Shown here: positions 1 to 10,743 of the stretch, piece by piece | Numbering within the stretch: position 1 is the first letter of the stretch | How the letters are laid out: each line of letters starts with the position of its first letter | Source of the DNA: Rutstroemia sp. NJR-2017a BVV2 | Lineage: Eukaryota > Ascomycota > Leotiomycetes > Helotiales > Rutstroemiaceae | Direction of reading: 5' to 3' | Length of the DNA stretch: 64,000 nucleotides | NCBI GenBank assembly: GCA_002946415.1 | Contig: NJPS01000046.1 | Span: forward strand, 992,001 to 1,056,000 | Made by a program: the position numbers and the translations under genes | The notes under the pieces: model-generated | What the model was told of the DNA's origin: nothing | Database searches by the model: none | Seen by the model: the letters and a program-made list of their open reading frames with translations, nothing else

Positions 1-149
1 AGCTTGCCCCGACTTCATGTGAATGCGAAAAGAGGTACTAGCAAGCCATCAGCGGCGTTGAGCGGCGTTTGCGCGGCAGGAGCCCCTCATACTACGTCAT
101 TATTTACACTTCTGCGAATTCGAATGCGGAGAGCAGCAAGCGCAAGAAC

Positions 150-155
150 TATAAA
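150..155 (+). promoter_or_regulatory. TATA box of the Grg1-like gene
   Basis: The hexamer TATAAA lies about 125 bp before the start codon at 278. It is followed by a CAA/ACTCAA-rich, G-poor leader (about 185-277), as is common in highly expressed fungal genes. The promoter role is inferred from position and composition only. Confidence 0.5.
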
Positions 156-277
156 GTCTTCTTCTTTTCACCAGGTCTTCTTCTTTCTCCATCAACAACA
201 CAACTCAAAACTTCAATCAACAACTCAACAAACAACTCAACCAACCTCAAAACCCAAACAACCTTCAAATAATCAAA

Positions 278-636
278 ATGGAGACCGTCAAGGTAAGCTT
301 GCTCTCTAATTCTTGATCTCCTCGCCTTCTCACTTCATTTGCCCATTGCTAACACATTTCCTCTCACAGAACGCTGCCAACTACGTCGCCGAGACTGTCC
401 AAGGTGCCGGTGCCACCGCTTCCAAGGAGGCCAACAAGAACGTCGCCAAGGACTCCGACGCAAGCCTCGGAACCCGTGCCAACGCCGGTATCGACGCTGT
501 CAAGGACAAGGCCCACGAGCAAAAGCACGACACCAAGGCTGATGTCCACAAGGGTATGTCTTCACTCTCTTACTTCTCACCTTTCCACGTCTTTGAACAG
601 ATACTAATACTCTTTGCAGAGGCTGCTCAACACTAG
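278..636 (+). CDS. grg1: Glucose-repressible/stress protein of the Grg1 (Ccg-1) family
   Basis: Exons 278-292, 370-553 and 620-636 encode 71 residues. The protein starts METVKNAANYVAETVQGAG and ends KEAAQH. It is Ala-, Lys- and Asp-rich, has a single His-rich stretch and no Cys or Trp. Length, the NAANYV opening, the SKEANKNVAKD block and the KEAA(Q/K)H end match Neurospora grg-1/ccg-1 and its many mould homologues. That gene is strongly induced by glucose starvation, light, clock and development. The protein is small, hydrophilic and probably unstructured, and its biochemical role is unknown. The first exon is only 15 nt, and intron 1 has a GCTAAC branch site. The TATA box at 150 and the pyrimidine/CAA-rich leader fit a strongly transcribed gene. 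The phase closes perfectly, so the model is firm. Confidence 0.93.
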
Positions 637-1443
637 ATTCATCAATACTGGATGATCTTCTTTTAACCTCATACTCGCACACTATTCTCGCATTCGATGG
701 ATGTTCTGGCGTCTGGGACGGGATAACTTTGGAGTGGAGATGATGGAATGAATGGAATGAACACATTGTAGTAGTGGTACAAATACCCAATTAACGTTGC
801 CTTTTTCACGAACACCACATCTTGTCTGCAGTCCCCATGTGAACTTGTATTTTTTGAAAAGTGCCTGTATTTCAAGCTGAAATTTGTGAGATCTTGTAAA
901 GCTTGTCAAAATATCGCATTCATCATCCTGGCTGCGGAAATGTTCTATCATTGTCTCGTACGAAAGACGGCCATAACGGCCATCACCCATATCAGAGCTA
1001 ACTGCGGGATCGGGAGATCTGTCGATCAAGTGGAGCTAACGGACCTTTCCAACTCCATAAAACCCTACTTTCTACTATATGAGAGGTCGACCCTACATAC
1101 AAAACCTTGTCGCTGCAAAACTTTAATGAACGATTTATGACATCATCGCCCGATCGCCTGCGTCGGGGACAGTTGATGCGGAACCGCGATGGTGCTTAGT
1201 CATTCTCGAAAGCGGTAAGGTTATTCCGAACCTAAACACGGACCGAAAAGTGACCGTGATGGTCATAGCTTTAATTTCTCCCATAGTGATTCCACAGAGC
1301 TTCAATTTGAGGTTGACAGCTTCTGTGTTGAGGTCGTTGACGACGACAGCCTACCACGAAAAGCGCTCTGCCTGCCTGTACAAGGCACACACTATCTAAA
1401 TTCCAGTTACTTTTTATCTCATTAATCTAGCAAACAACCAACC
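637..1443. other. Intergenic region
   Basis: About 800 bp between two plus-strand genes. It should hold the 3' UTR of the Grg1-like gene and the promoter of the EBP-like gene. I see no conserved coding segment, RNA gene or notable repeat. Confidence 0.6.
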
Positions 1444-2307
1444 ATGGCTTCCTCCATCCTCGACCACATCGACCAAACCACCATCCTCTCCCTCTTCGCC
1501 GTCCTCCTCCTCCTCATCTCCTCCTACGCGCTCTCCCTCCGCGTCCTCTCCATCTCCACTCCCCGCTCCCTGCGCATCCTCTTCATCTGGCACTTTTTCG
1601 ATTTCCTCATCCACACCATCTTCGAGGGTTCTTTTCTATACAACTGTTTTTTCTCCTCACAGCCCTACGATCCCGCCGTCTCGCATCCGGTCATCATGTC
1701 GAATTTCTTGAATACCTCGGAGCATATGTTTGGCGCGAAGTATGCGGATAATTGGGCCAGTAAGCTGTGGATGGTTTACGCGCAGGCGGATCGCAGGTGG
1801 GCGGGGGCGGATCTTACGGTGGTGAGTTTGGAGCTGTTGACGGTGCTGGGGGCGGGGCCGTTGGCGTTGTGGATTTGTTGGGGGATTGTGAGGAAGGATT
1901 GGAGAGTCAATTTTTGGATGGTTGTGTTGGCTACGGGGGAGTTGTATGGGGGTAAGTTTTGGCTTTCGTTTTCCCTTCCTGTTGCTTTCAAAGACTGTCT
2001 GCCGTGCAGTTCTTCTTTCTCATCTATCGAACTTTCGAAGAGGAGTAGTGACATGCTGGGCTAACGAAAATCAGGCTTCATGACTTTCTGCCCGGAGTGG
2101 TTGACGGGGAATCTCAATCTGGATACAAGTAACTTCATGTTTCTTTGGGTATATCTGGTGTTTTTCAATATGCTTTGGGTGTTTATACCACTGTATGCGC
2201 TGTGGGTTGCGTATTGCGATATTGGAAATGCGATGCAGGTACGAAACATGGTTGTTAAGAAGAATTTTGAGGCAAACCAGCAAGAGAAAGCAAGGAAGAA
2301 GAATTGA
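1444..2307 (+). CDS. EXPERA/emopamil-binding (EBP) domain protein, sterol-isomerase-like
   Basis: Two exons (1444-1951, 2075-2307) encode 246 residues; the intron has GTAAGT, a GGGCTAACG branch region and TCAG. The start ATG is preceded by ACC. Hydrophobic segments lie near residues 14-36, 40-58, 123-145, 150-165 and 190-220. EXPERA hallmarks are visible: an HFFDFLIHTIFEGSF segment, a YAQADRRW segment in the loop where EBP proteins have acidic and aromatic active-site residues, then TGELYG...FCPEWLTG. In EBP these helices form a membrane cavity in the ER that isomerises the sterol delta8 bond to delta7; related EXPERA proteins have other sterol or lipid roles. The C-terminus is charged and Lys-rich (KKNFEANQQEKARKKN), as in ER-retained membrane proteins. 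Whether it is an active delta8-delta7 isomerase or an EBP-like paralogue cannot be decided here. Confidence 0.82.
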
Positions 2308-3753
2308 GAGCTGGATGCGTGGTGACATGCGGATCGGGGTCTGGCAAAGGTTGTGTATAAGATATGATGCCACTGCAAGAAATGGAAGTTGAGCTACGAA
2401 ACAAGATCTGAGAAGCGTAACCACGCCGGCAATGTTTGTTTGAGTAGCCAAGTCACTGTAGCCAGTCAAAGCAGGATGAGCCAAAACATGTCCAAGCACT
2501 TGGATTGTTCTCGGCCGGTCCATCTCCCCTCACAAACAGGGAATACATCTGAGATACCTACCAAGGTCGAAATAGTGACGATGTTCAGTCCATATTCTTC
2601 TGCCGTGAATCTGGGTCTTTCTCCTGCATCGTTTTTGAAGTACATAGTTGATCTTAACCTTAAGGCGATTTCCAAAGTTTTTCTTCAAAATACTTGGCAT
2701 CAAAAACTCTCCCGCAAACAGGAGCAGGGCCTTTTCAGGCCAGCCTTTTTCGGTACCTGAAATTTACGGTAAGAGTGATTCCTTTGTTCCACAAACAAGG
2801 GCGATGATATTACATTTTCTGAATGCAAAGCCACACACGTACACGCACACAGCCACGCTTGGAAAGAGTTTTTACGCCACAGTTGCTCAGGTGACCGATG
2901 ACGACAGCTGAGAATCATCTCCCGGCAGTGCACGTCACCAGGAACTTGACTGACGACGACTGCGACTTTTCCGCTCGCATTTGGACGTACTTGCACGACG
3001 AATTCGATTCAAAGCCACGAGCATTGCTGTGCCATGCTTTGACCAGTGCCAGCATCCAGCACGGGCAAAAGGAAAAAGCAAATTGTTGAAGGGAATCGGT
3101 TTGAAGGCTTTCCAAAGAACCCCAAAGAAAAGAAGGGTCCTGAGCCGGAGAGATGTGCCGCGGAACATGCGAAAGCAAATGTGAAAAGTGGGTTTTAATC
3201 AATTACGATTTGCGGTAAGTGAACGTAGGCGATCTACATGTATGATGAACAAAGGAGCCACTTTCTGAACCGTGGTTGGGCTGATGACAACACGGGAGCG
3301 TCAAGGGAAACAAAGAGAAATCGCAGCCAAGGAACGATTGCCGAAACTAACCAAAGGGACCAAGGCCTGCTCTTCTGCAAACGAGGGGAGAAATGGAAAG
3401 CAGGGAAATGCAAGCAGGATTTGGGGGATCTACTTGCAGTACAAGGCCCGAGTGGGACTGTTTTAGTCGATGACAAAAGACTCTCATTGGAGCTTGCGCC
3501 TTGCACACTGGGGTGGGATGAGGTATTACCTTGCTACTTACACAGGCATACCCTTTTGATCTGGGACTTGGAGGTTGACATCAGATCATATATCATCATC
3601 TACTTTAGTATATCTATCTCCACACATTCTTCACTTTTCTTTTCTTTCTTATTTCAACATCATACCATCCTCTGTCGGTTCATACCTCAAACCCATCAAA
3701 ACATCCACACCAAACCCAACCGAAGCCAGCCACCTTGCACAACATCCCTCATC
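2308..3753. other. Intergenic region
   Basis: About 1.4 kb between plus-strand genes. An open frame runs from about 3238 into the next gene without a stop, but its upstream part lacks coding character and is probably promoter plus 5' UTR. The last 150 bp before 3754 are C/T/A-rich, as in fungal leaders. Confidence 0.55.
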
Positions 3754-4744
3754 ATGAAAGGCGGTGGTCTCGCCCTCAAATCCCTCCAATGGTTCCTGCG
3801 CATCATTGAATTCTGTTGCGCCGCCATCATCCTCGGCATCTTCTCCTACTTCCTCGCCGCCCTCGCCAACCATAATCTTGGCATCGCAACCTACATCCGC
3901 GCCGTCGAAGGTATTGCCGGTGCCGGCGTCGTTTACACCATCATTGGTCTCCTCCTTCTTTGCTGCTTAGCCGGTTTCGCTTTCTTCTCCATCATCGCTA
4001 TCTTACTTGATCTTGCCTTCACCGGTGCATTCATCTATGTTGCTTATGCGACTAGAGGCGGTAGATCATGCAGTGGCATCGTGAATACACCTCTGGGAAG
4101 CGGAAATGTTAATTCGAACACAAGAATTGGCAGTGGAACTAGCGGATTCGTCAACTTGCCAAGTCTACACACTGCTTGCAAGTTGAATACCGCTTGTTTC
4201 GCCGTTTCGATCATCGCTGCGTAAGTTCATTGTTCCTCCCATTAACCACCACAACCCAGAACTAACCAATTCTCACAGTGTATTCTTCTTCCTCTCCGTC
4301 TTCGTAGAGATCCTCCTCATGAAACACCACAAGAAAGAAAAAGCCTTCGGTCCCTCCCCCAACAACGGCTACACAGCCGGAACCCCCCGCCGCAAGTTCT
4401 GGCAGCGCAAACCCAAGCGCTCGCCCCACGACACCGAGTATCTCGCCGGCGGCGAAAAGCCCGATGCACTTCCCAGCCACGCCACTCCGGATGCGATGAG
4501 GAACTCGTACGCTACGGATGCTACTATGGTTGGTCGCAACTCCGAAAACACACATGCGTACCAGAAGCCTACGGTTCCGTATAATGCTGGCGCGGACGGA
4601 TACACGACGACGGGTACCACTGGGGGTTATACAAGCCCGACCCATACTACGCATACGACGACGCATACTAGTCATGGGGGTTTGCAGACGGTGGAGGTGC
4701 CGGCTAATTATAGGGGTACGGGGGCTGTGAATACGAACTTTTAG
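3754..4744 (+). CDS. MARVEL-type four-helix membrane protein
   Basis: Two exons (3754-4220, 4279-4744) encode 310 residues; the intron carries GTAAGT, ACTAACC and ACAG. Four hydrophobic helices lie at about residues 13-37, 50-75, 77-99 and 146-170. Between helices 3 and 4 is a Gly/Ser/Asn-rich loop with Cys residues. This is the layout of MARVEL-domain proteins, which sit in cholesterol- or sphingolipid-rich plasma membrane domains. The cytoplasmic tail (171-310) is polar: basic near KFWQRKPKR, then a Thr/His-rich stretch (TSPTHTTHTTTHTSHGG) and an NTNF end. I chose the ATG at 3754 because the first helix follows at once and the upstream frame has no coding character. The family is recognised by topology rather than a diagnostic motif, so the name is fairly but not fully secure. 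Confidence 0.75.
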
Positions 4745-5086
4745 GTTGGTGTGATCATTCAGTGGTGAAGATCAAGAGGAGGTGGTTTGTATGATATTGT
4801 TTGATGAATCTTGTATATATATGATGACTGATGGATGCTGCACTGTACTGCGTTGCTTTGCGATTGCTGGTATGGTTTGGCTGAATGAATAATGTGTAAT
4901 AATGAAAAGGAATAATTTGGAATATCCATATTGTTGTGTTTCTGTGTGTGATACTTGTATGCCCTCTCTCCAGTTCCTTCATTCATCCACCAAACCCACC
5001 GGATCACCAGTTCCCTCCTCTCTTGCACCCCACGCCACCACATCATCTCATATGATCCCATTCCTCATACCATCTCCATCCTCATC

Positions 5087-5122
5087 CTCATCCTCATCCT
5101 CATCCTCATCCTCATCCTCATC
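5087..5122 (+). repeat. (TCATCC)n hexanucleotide microsatellite
   Basis: About six consecutive units of a CTCATC hexamer are read directly. The tract sits in the 3' flank of the MARVEL-type gene. Confidence 0.9.
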
Positions 5123-5277
5123 TCATCTCACATCATCCCCCAGCCCAAATCCCCCCGCCTACCCCGCTCCACCCCGCCGTGCCCCATCCTCACAAGTAAA
5201 CGAACTCACTCTCATCCCTCGCTGCAAACACCCCCTACTCCTGCTCCTGCTCCTGCTTATGTATACTCATAATCCAC

Positions 5278-5323
5278 TATCCCATCCCATCCCATCCCAT
5301 CCCATCCCATCCCATCCCATCCC
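5278..5323 (+). repeat. (CCCAT)n pentanucleotide microsatellite
   Basis: About nine perfect CCCAT units in a row are read directly. Pyrimidine-rich (CTCTAC)n at about 5376-5402 and (CTATC)n at about 5440-5464 follow within 150 bp. Confidence 0.92.
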
Positions 5324-5849
5324 CGCCCAGCCTACTACCTCCCCGATACCAGCAGCCAGCCCCTAACCATCTATCTACCCTACCTCTACCTCTACCTCTA
5401 CATACACCACCAACCCGACCTCCTCGCATAACCTCCTCATATCCTATCCTATCCTATCCTATCAATCATCCCGATCCCCAAACCCCAAACCCCAAGTCCA
5501 TCCACCGCGGTTCATTCCCTTCGCCGAGGCGAGTGGGTGAGTGCAGAATCTCTTGTATTTATCTCGTCCTCCCCAACAACTTCCCCTTCATAGCTTTCCT
5601 AGGTGTGGGTATTGTGAATTTACCAAGCATAGTAAAAACCCACCTTGTAAGCCCAGGTTGTTTCTTCCGCATTTCATAGAGCAGGGAAAGGAGTGTGTTA
5701 CTTGTTGAAAATGTATTCATATATTAATATCATCATAAACGCATGACCCATCTACAAATCACATCTCTAATCATACAAAATTCATTCCCACCATCTACCT
5801 CATACACCTTCTCAAATTAATCTCATCCTTCCCCTCCACTCACTTCCCT

Positions 5850-7054
5850 CTAATAATCCACCTTCGTACCAAACGCCTTCTCGAACCCCGTCAACGTAAT
5901 CCTGTACCTAACATCATTAACCTTAACCTTCTCGACCGCCTTCTTGCATCCCTCCTCACTAATATCAATCGTCTCAATCATCGGCTTGATATTCTTCTCC
6001 GCCGCCAACTTCAACATCGCCTCAGCCTCTTTCCTGCTCCCGATATGCGATCCCGCAATCTTGGCACCGTTTGGTGCGAAATCCTGCGCCATCAGCTGCG
6101 GCAGTGGCTTATCGGGCAAGCCGACATTGTGGAACTCGCCGTTGACGGCAAGCGTGCTCATGTATGTGGAAAGATCGAATTCGTTGGTCATGTCGGCGCA
6201 GTTGAGGATGAAGTTGAAGGTGAATGCAAGGGGTTTGGCCCAATCTTTGTCTTTGGTGGAGACGAAGTGGTCGGCGCCGAGTTTCAGAGCGGTGTCCTTC
6301 TTGTCGGGACTGTGGGATAGGGCCCAGACTTCGGCGCCCAGAGCTTTGGCCCAGAGAAGACCGAAGTGGCCTAATCCACCGATGCCGAGGATGGCGACTT
6401 TCTTGCCTGGTCCGGTGCCAGCACGGACGAGAGGTGAGTAGGTGGTGAGACCGGCGCACATCATAGGTGCGGCGTCGGTGGAGGAAAGGCTCTCGGGGAC
6501 CTTGAAGACGAATTGTTCGTGAACACGAGAATGGGATGAGTATCCTCCTTGAGAGAAGATTTGATTTCCGTTCTTGTCCTTCATTGGTTCATCGCTGTGT
6601 CCCTCATCCATCTTGTATGGTGCCATGTATGTGTCGACCATGTTTGGGCAGTAGTTCTCGTTGTCGCTCTTACATTGTGGGCATTGCATGCAAGATTGGA
6701 CTTGTGCGCCTACACCAACACGGTCTCCTGGCTTGACGAGAGTGACTTTCTTGCCGACTCTGAGGACCTTTCCGATGATTTCATGACCAACGCAAAGAGG
6801 AGTCGTTGCGAGCTCTCCCCAGCCTCCAGTTATAGTGTGAACGTCCGATCCGCAGACACCGCAACATTCGTTGACAATGTCGACATCGTGATCTTCGAAA
6901 ACCTTTGCTGGGAACTAGTTGGTATGTTAGACTGGTGAAAATTAGATCCCAAGGATACTGCATTTCTTACCTTGTTTCTCGAGAAGGTGCTCCACTCCTT
7001 GCTAGAGGAGATGGTGAATCCTTCGATTTCTTCTGGTGCAGATTGAGCAGACAT
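5850..7054 (-). CDS. NADP(H)-dependent zinc alcohol dehydrogenase, cinnamyl-alcohol/ADH6 type
   Basis: Exons, complement of 6971-7054 and 5850-6914, encode 382 residues; the intron begins GTAAGA and ends ACTAG. This is a medium-chain dehydrogenase/reductase. The catalytic zinc site is ECCGVCGSDVH (Cys49) with GHE at residues 71-73. The structural zinc site is C-x2-C-x2-C-x7-C at residues 103-117. The Rossmann glycine motif GIGGLGH is at 205-211, followed by a strand ending ALSHSPDKKD. Ser and Lys there suit the 2'-phosphate of NADPH, as in the ADH6/CAD group. These enzymes reversibly reduce aromatic and aliphatic aldehydes in the cytosol. Exact substrates cannot be told. The start gives a normal N-terminus for the group (GFTISSSKEWSTF). 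The gene converges on the MARVEL-type gene. Confidence 0.92.
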
Positions 7055-7861
7055 TTTTTCGGCTTGTGAAATGGTAAGATGAGATGGGTTTGGTTCGGGA
7101 TGGATTGATCGAGAGTGATTGGAAACTTTGTTATGGTATGCAGATATCGAAGAGCGGATGGGCGAGCTTTTTAATAGACGTCCGGCAGACTTTCCTCGTG
7201 AGTGCAAACTCGTCGACCGCACGGATTAGGAAATAGGTGAAATCCAGATTGAGTTACATCGAAACGGTTATCGGCCAGTCTCGACCGGTGAGGTCATCCT
7301 TTCCCCAGTTTTGTAGCCATCCTAGGAAAGGAGACTGCCAATGACCATCGACGAAGGATGCAAATGTTAAGAAGATCTAGCACAAGTCGACGGATCTAAC
7401 GACGGAGAGAATGGTAATTTGCAGCATCGATCGATTGCTTACACATCTCCTGCAACAGTATGCTAACGCCGCGATGGTTTCGGCTTGGTTAGACGTCATC
7501 ACTTTTGTGTGTGGTGGATGTGAGCAGACAACAGTTGGAGCTCCAACAAGACTTAAGCAGTGACGTTAGGTTTGCGACCCCGCTGACATCGGTTCGACTC
7601 GGATAAACGGTGCGCACGTGTACTACTGTATTGTGCCGTGCAGTGCAAGTCGAAACATCAATACATAAGCACCAATGATTGCGTTGTGATTGCATTGCTT
7701 CATGAGCAGAGCATGAGATTTCGTACTTCATCGTGAACTGCGGTCGACCTGCCTACCATTTCCCCAATCGGTCTTCGCGCGGTGCGTGGGGCGGATGTGC
7801 AGGGCCGTCTGTTCGAGTATGAGAGTGTAGAGTACAAAGTAAGAGGAGTCGCCCATACAAT

Positions 7862-7923
7862 ATCGCATCGACATCGACATCGAAATCGAATACACCTACT
7901 TCGTACACTTCGTACACTTCGTG
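7862..7923 (+). repeat. Adjacent short tandem repeats: (ATCGAC)n and (CTTCGTACA)n
   Basis: A run of ATCGAC-like hexamers is followed directly by ACTTCGTAC-ACTTCGTAC-ACTTCGTG. The second repeat unit is half of the palindrome seen elsewhere in this intergenic region. Confidence 0.8.
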
Positions 7924-8326
7924 CTGGTATGCGTTTCCATCATGCTGGCCCCATTGTTCGGCGAACCAAGAGACCGTTTCTGGATCTTGGTGACTTGGAC
8001 GTCTTATCGCCGACACTTGGCGCTCAGGCAGCTTCTTACGGCCGAGGTTGAGCCATTTGGCTGCTGATCGATCTGAGTTCTGAACGCATTTTCCCGTTCT
8101 CCCTTTGCGCGTACGAAGTTCGAACGGACGTCCAAAGTCGGTGGAGGGTTGCGCTCGCAGACCGAAAAGTCGAGTAGAAGCGTGAAAGCAGAAGAAGATG
8201 TGTTCGGACCGCTCTCGGATGTTATATCTGCTGAGCGAGAACCTTGATGGACTTGAGGACAACGCGAAAGTACCTCCTCCACTTCGTTTCGTCACGTCCT
8301 TTGGTCATCTTGAAAGCTTATTGCGT

Positions 8327-8355
8327 GACTTACATGACTTACATGGCTTACATGG
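8327..8355 (+). repeat. Triple 9-bp tandem repeat (GACTTACAT)n
   Basis: Three near-identical 9-bp units are read directly; the third carries one substitution (GGCTTACAT). Confidence 0.8.
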
Positions 8356-8757
8356 TAGGGTGTACGAAATCGTTTCATTGCTATTGGGCGGTGTGGTGAA
8401 AATGTTCCGAGGGTTAAGAATCTTAAGATTCGTGTCGTCGCCGGTCATGCCGATGGATCATCGTGAACTCCTTTTCTTGTCGTGCACTATCACCACTTGA
8501 TTGTCTCTGGGTATTATCAACTCCCCATTGCCAAGGAGAGATTATTCGCTCAACGAAACCTTTCTCACATGCATATTCACACCAAAGTAGTTATCCTTAC
8601 TGTACCTCTGTACTCCGTATGATTTTATGTCTCAGAAGCACGTGAATGCCCCCTTTGGCCCGGGTATCTCGGGGCGCAAGCTCCGAAATAGGAATACCGT
8701 CAGGAACCAATCACCGAGTCAGTCAAAAGCTCCACTGCCCCGAGTCGCGGTAGTACG

Positions 8758-8775
8758 GTACTTTGTACGAAGTGC
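8758..8775 (+). repeat. Imperfect copy of the GTACTTCGTACGAAGTAC palindrome
   Basis: GTACTTTGTACGAAGTGC differs from the perfect 18-bp palindrome at 9157 at two positions. Confidence 0.8.
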
Positions 8776-9112
8776 TGTGTGAATATACAGAATATACAGA
8801 ACAGACAGAACGGCCCCGCAGCTCCTACGGCGAGATTTGCTGCATATTCCACTCTTCCACTCTCAATGTCGACGGCTGCGACTGCAGACACTGATTATGC
8901 TATGCAACCCTACAGATTATGTGCCAAGTATACATGCATAACCGTTGCGTTTGACCCTGGTGACATATTTTTCTGCAAGCATACTTTGTACTTAGTACAT
9001 AACGGCACTTCCGCTGAGAGGGAGGAGACTACATATGTTAAATAGGTTGTAAGTTAGCAGATCTCTTATCCTTCCGTAGTAAGATTACTTATGCTCTGCA
9101 GAGTAAGCGTGA

Positions 9113-9146
9113 GAAGCATGACAAGCCATGACAAGCCATGACGAAA
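9113..9146 (+). repeat. Tandem 10-bp repeat (CATGACAAGC)n
   Basis: CATGACAAGC is repeated about three times, immediately before the perfect palindrome at 9157. Confidence 0.8.
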
Positions 9147-9156
9147 ATCCTAGTTA

Positions 9157-9174
9157 GTACTTCGTACGAAGTAC
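9157..9174 (+). repeat. Perfect 18-bp palindrome GTACTTCGTACGAAGTAC
   Basis: The sequence equals its own reverse complement over 18 bases. Partial copies occur nearby at about 8988, 9334, 9725 and 9821. It could be a binding site, a duplication signature or a simple-sequence motif of this genome; the sequence alone cannot tell. Confidence 0.95.
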
Positions 9175-9821
9175 AGACAGTATCAATTGATCCTTGCTGC
9201 TTCCTTCACATTCTTTAGTAAAGTCGCTCCGCTCGGGGGCGGCGTGAGCGGGGCAAAGTCCTCAGTTGAGAAACAACTTGACAAGCATTTTTCCCTTTTC
9301 GTATGTTCGTCCAGAGCGCAGACATGCTTGCTTGTACTTCGTACGGCCGTAGATGTAAACGAACCGCGGTATTTTTGAAACCCCACCGGTCAAGAAGACA
9401 TCTGGAATCCTTTTGGAACTGATTGCTCATCCCGAATCTTGTGAATTGCGTAATAGCGAAGTGCAAACGGCATCAGGTCGTTCTCCGTGTCCTTGTGCTG
9501 GCCCCTTCACGTCTTCCTTACCGCATCCTCCAGTGCCGGTCTAAGGCAAGGCGGTTCTCCATCTTTTTCCGCTTTTGCGGAGGTGTGGGAGAAGTGGGCT
9601 GGGCCCCTGCTCGCGTTTTCCTTCCTGTCTGCTCGTTGATTTGAGTGGGCGGGAGTCAAATGACGGAGCCTACGTGACGGCTAGCACGGAAGAAGGGCGG
9701 GCTGAGAATTTCGTCCCTTCGACAGTACGAAGTATTTCTGGCAATTTTCTGCATGAAAAACAGCGTGAAGCTAGATCTTCCCGATATCTAATACCGCAAT
9801 TCTGAGTTCGTGGAGAAGAAG

Positions 9822-9837
9822 TACGAAGTACTTCGTA
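9822..9837 (+). repeat. Perfect 16-bp palindrome TACGAAGTACTTCGTA
   Basis: This is the same two half-sites as the palindrome at 9157 in the opposite order (GTACGAAG then CTTCGTAC). It is self-complementary over 16 bases. Confidence 0.92.
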
Positions 9838-10743
9838 TCTCCTGTAGTCTGGACCCCTTTCTTGATTGGACACTTGTATGGACACTAGAAGCGTCCAAGT
9901 GCGGAGTAGAATGTGCTGCAAGTATGAAAGAATCATCGGAGAACCAGCTCACATCTGCCATTCGTTATGCCATTTCCAAGCGTCATCATTGGCCATCGCG
10001 AATTGATTTAGTCGGCCGTTTGAGGCTTTCACGAGCACATTGTCAGTCCCGTCCCTCCCTTTCTCGCCAATTTACAAATATCTACAAGAGATCCTGGTCA
10101 GTATTTCTACTCCTGCTGTTCTGCTGCCCCAGTGCATCCACATGGTCCAGGTAAGTCTGCTAGGTCCTAGTCTAGCTCTACCTAAGCGTACTCCTAAGGG
10201 TTCTACTAAGAAAGTAAAGAATATGATCTCTTCGTCCCTTTCATCATTATTTTTACATTTTTATATTTTTCCAACTCATAACTTATGCCTAACTACCATT
10301 GCTTTGGATAGTTGTTCTTTTCTCTTTTAACTTCAGCTGGCGTGCTTAAGATTTCCTATTCCGACTCGATTGCGCCGTTGCAGTCCAACGTCAACGGTCA
10401 AAGTAGTATTGAGGAATCCGTGGGCCCCTCCCTCACCTTGGTGGAATTCTCCGTACGACCGTCTTGGTATATGTACGCAAATACATTGCATTCTTGGAGC
10501 TTCGGCATCAGCAATTCATAAATTATCACTACTACTCCTCTTCGCCCGTCACTATTTCTTCCTACTTGACCGTATTCCGCTTCACTCGACTCCTGAATAT
10601 TAAACATTGAATTGGGATCTCTGCAACTCCAGTTCCCTTCCGCAATTCGACTTGTAAAGCCGCGCCCTTTCACATGCCGGCTAGCTCGACATAATATTTT
10701 TGAGTGTAACCTTACGAGAGGGCGAGTTTCTCTTACATTCGCC

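Larger units (their letters stand above)
4745..5849. other. Microsatellite-rich intergenic region between converging genes
   Basis: This 1.1 kb separates the 3' ends of a plus-strand and a minus-strand gene. It is unusually rich in short tandem repeats on the C/T-rich plus strand, listed separately. No coding region is supported. Confidence 0.7.
7055..10743. other. Long intergenic region with palindrome cluster and small tandem repeats
   Basis: This 3.7 kb lies between divergent genes (ADH on minus, Zn2Cys6 factor on plus). Open frames of up to 180 codons (for example 7753-8295 on minus) look like chance translations. The region is marked by repeated GTACTTCGTAC-like palindromes between 7.9 and 9.9 kb and by 9-10 bp tandem repeats. 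It presumably contains both promoters. Confidence 0.6.

Noticed and set aside
3238..3753. Upstream in-frame extension of the MARVEL-type protein
   Set aside because: The frame is open, but the sequence has no protein-like character, and the last part is a typical C/T/A-rich leader. The ATG at 3754 fits the first helix.
5278..5323. CRISPR-like regular repeats
   Set aside because: These are perfect pentanucleotide microsatellites without spacers, in a eukaryotic genome.
7753..8295. 180-codon open frame on minus in the palindrome-rich intergenic region
   Set aside because: The translation is low in normal hydrophobic-core patterns, includes simple repeats read through (EVYEVYEV, FDVDVDA) and has no recognisable family.
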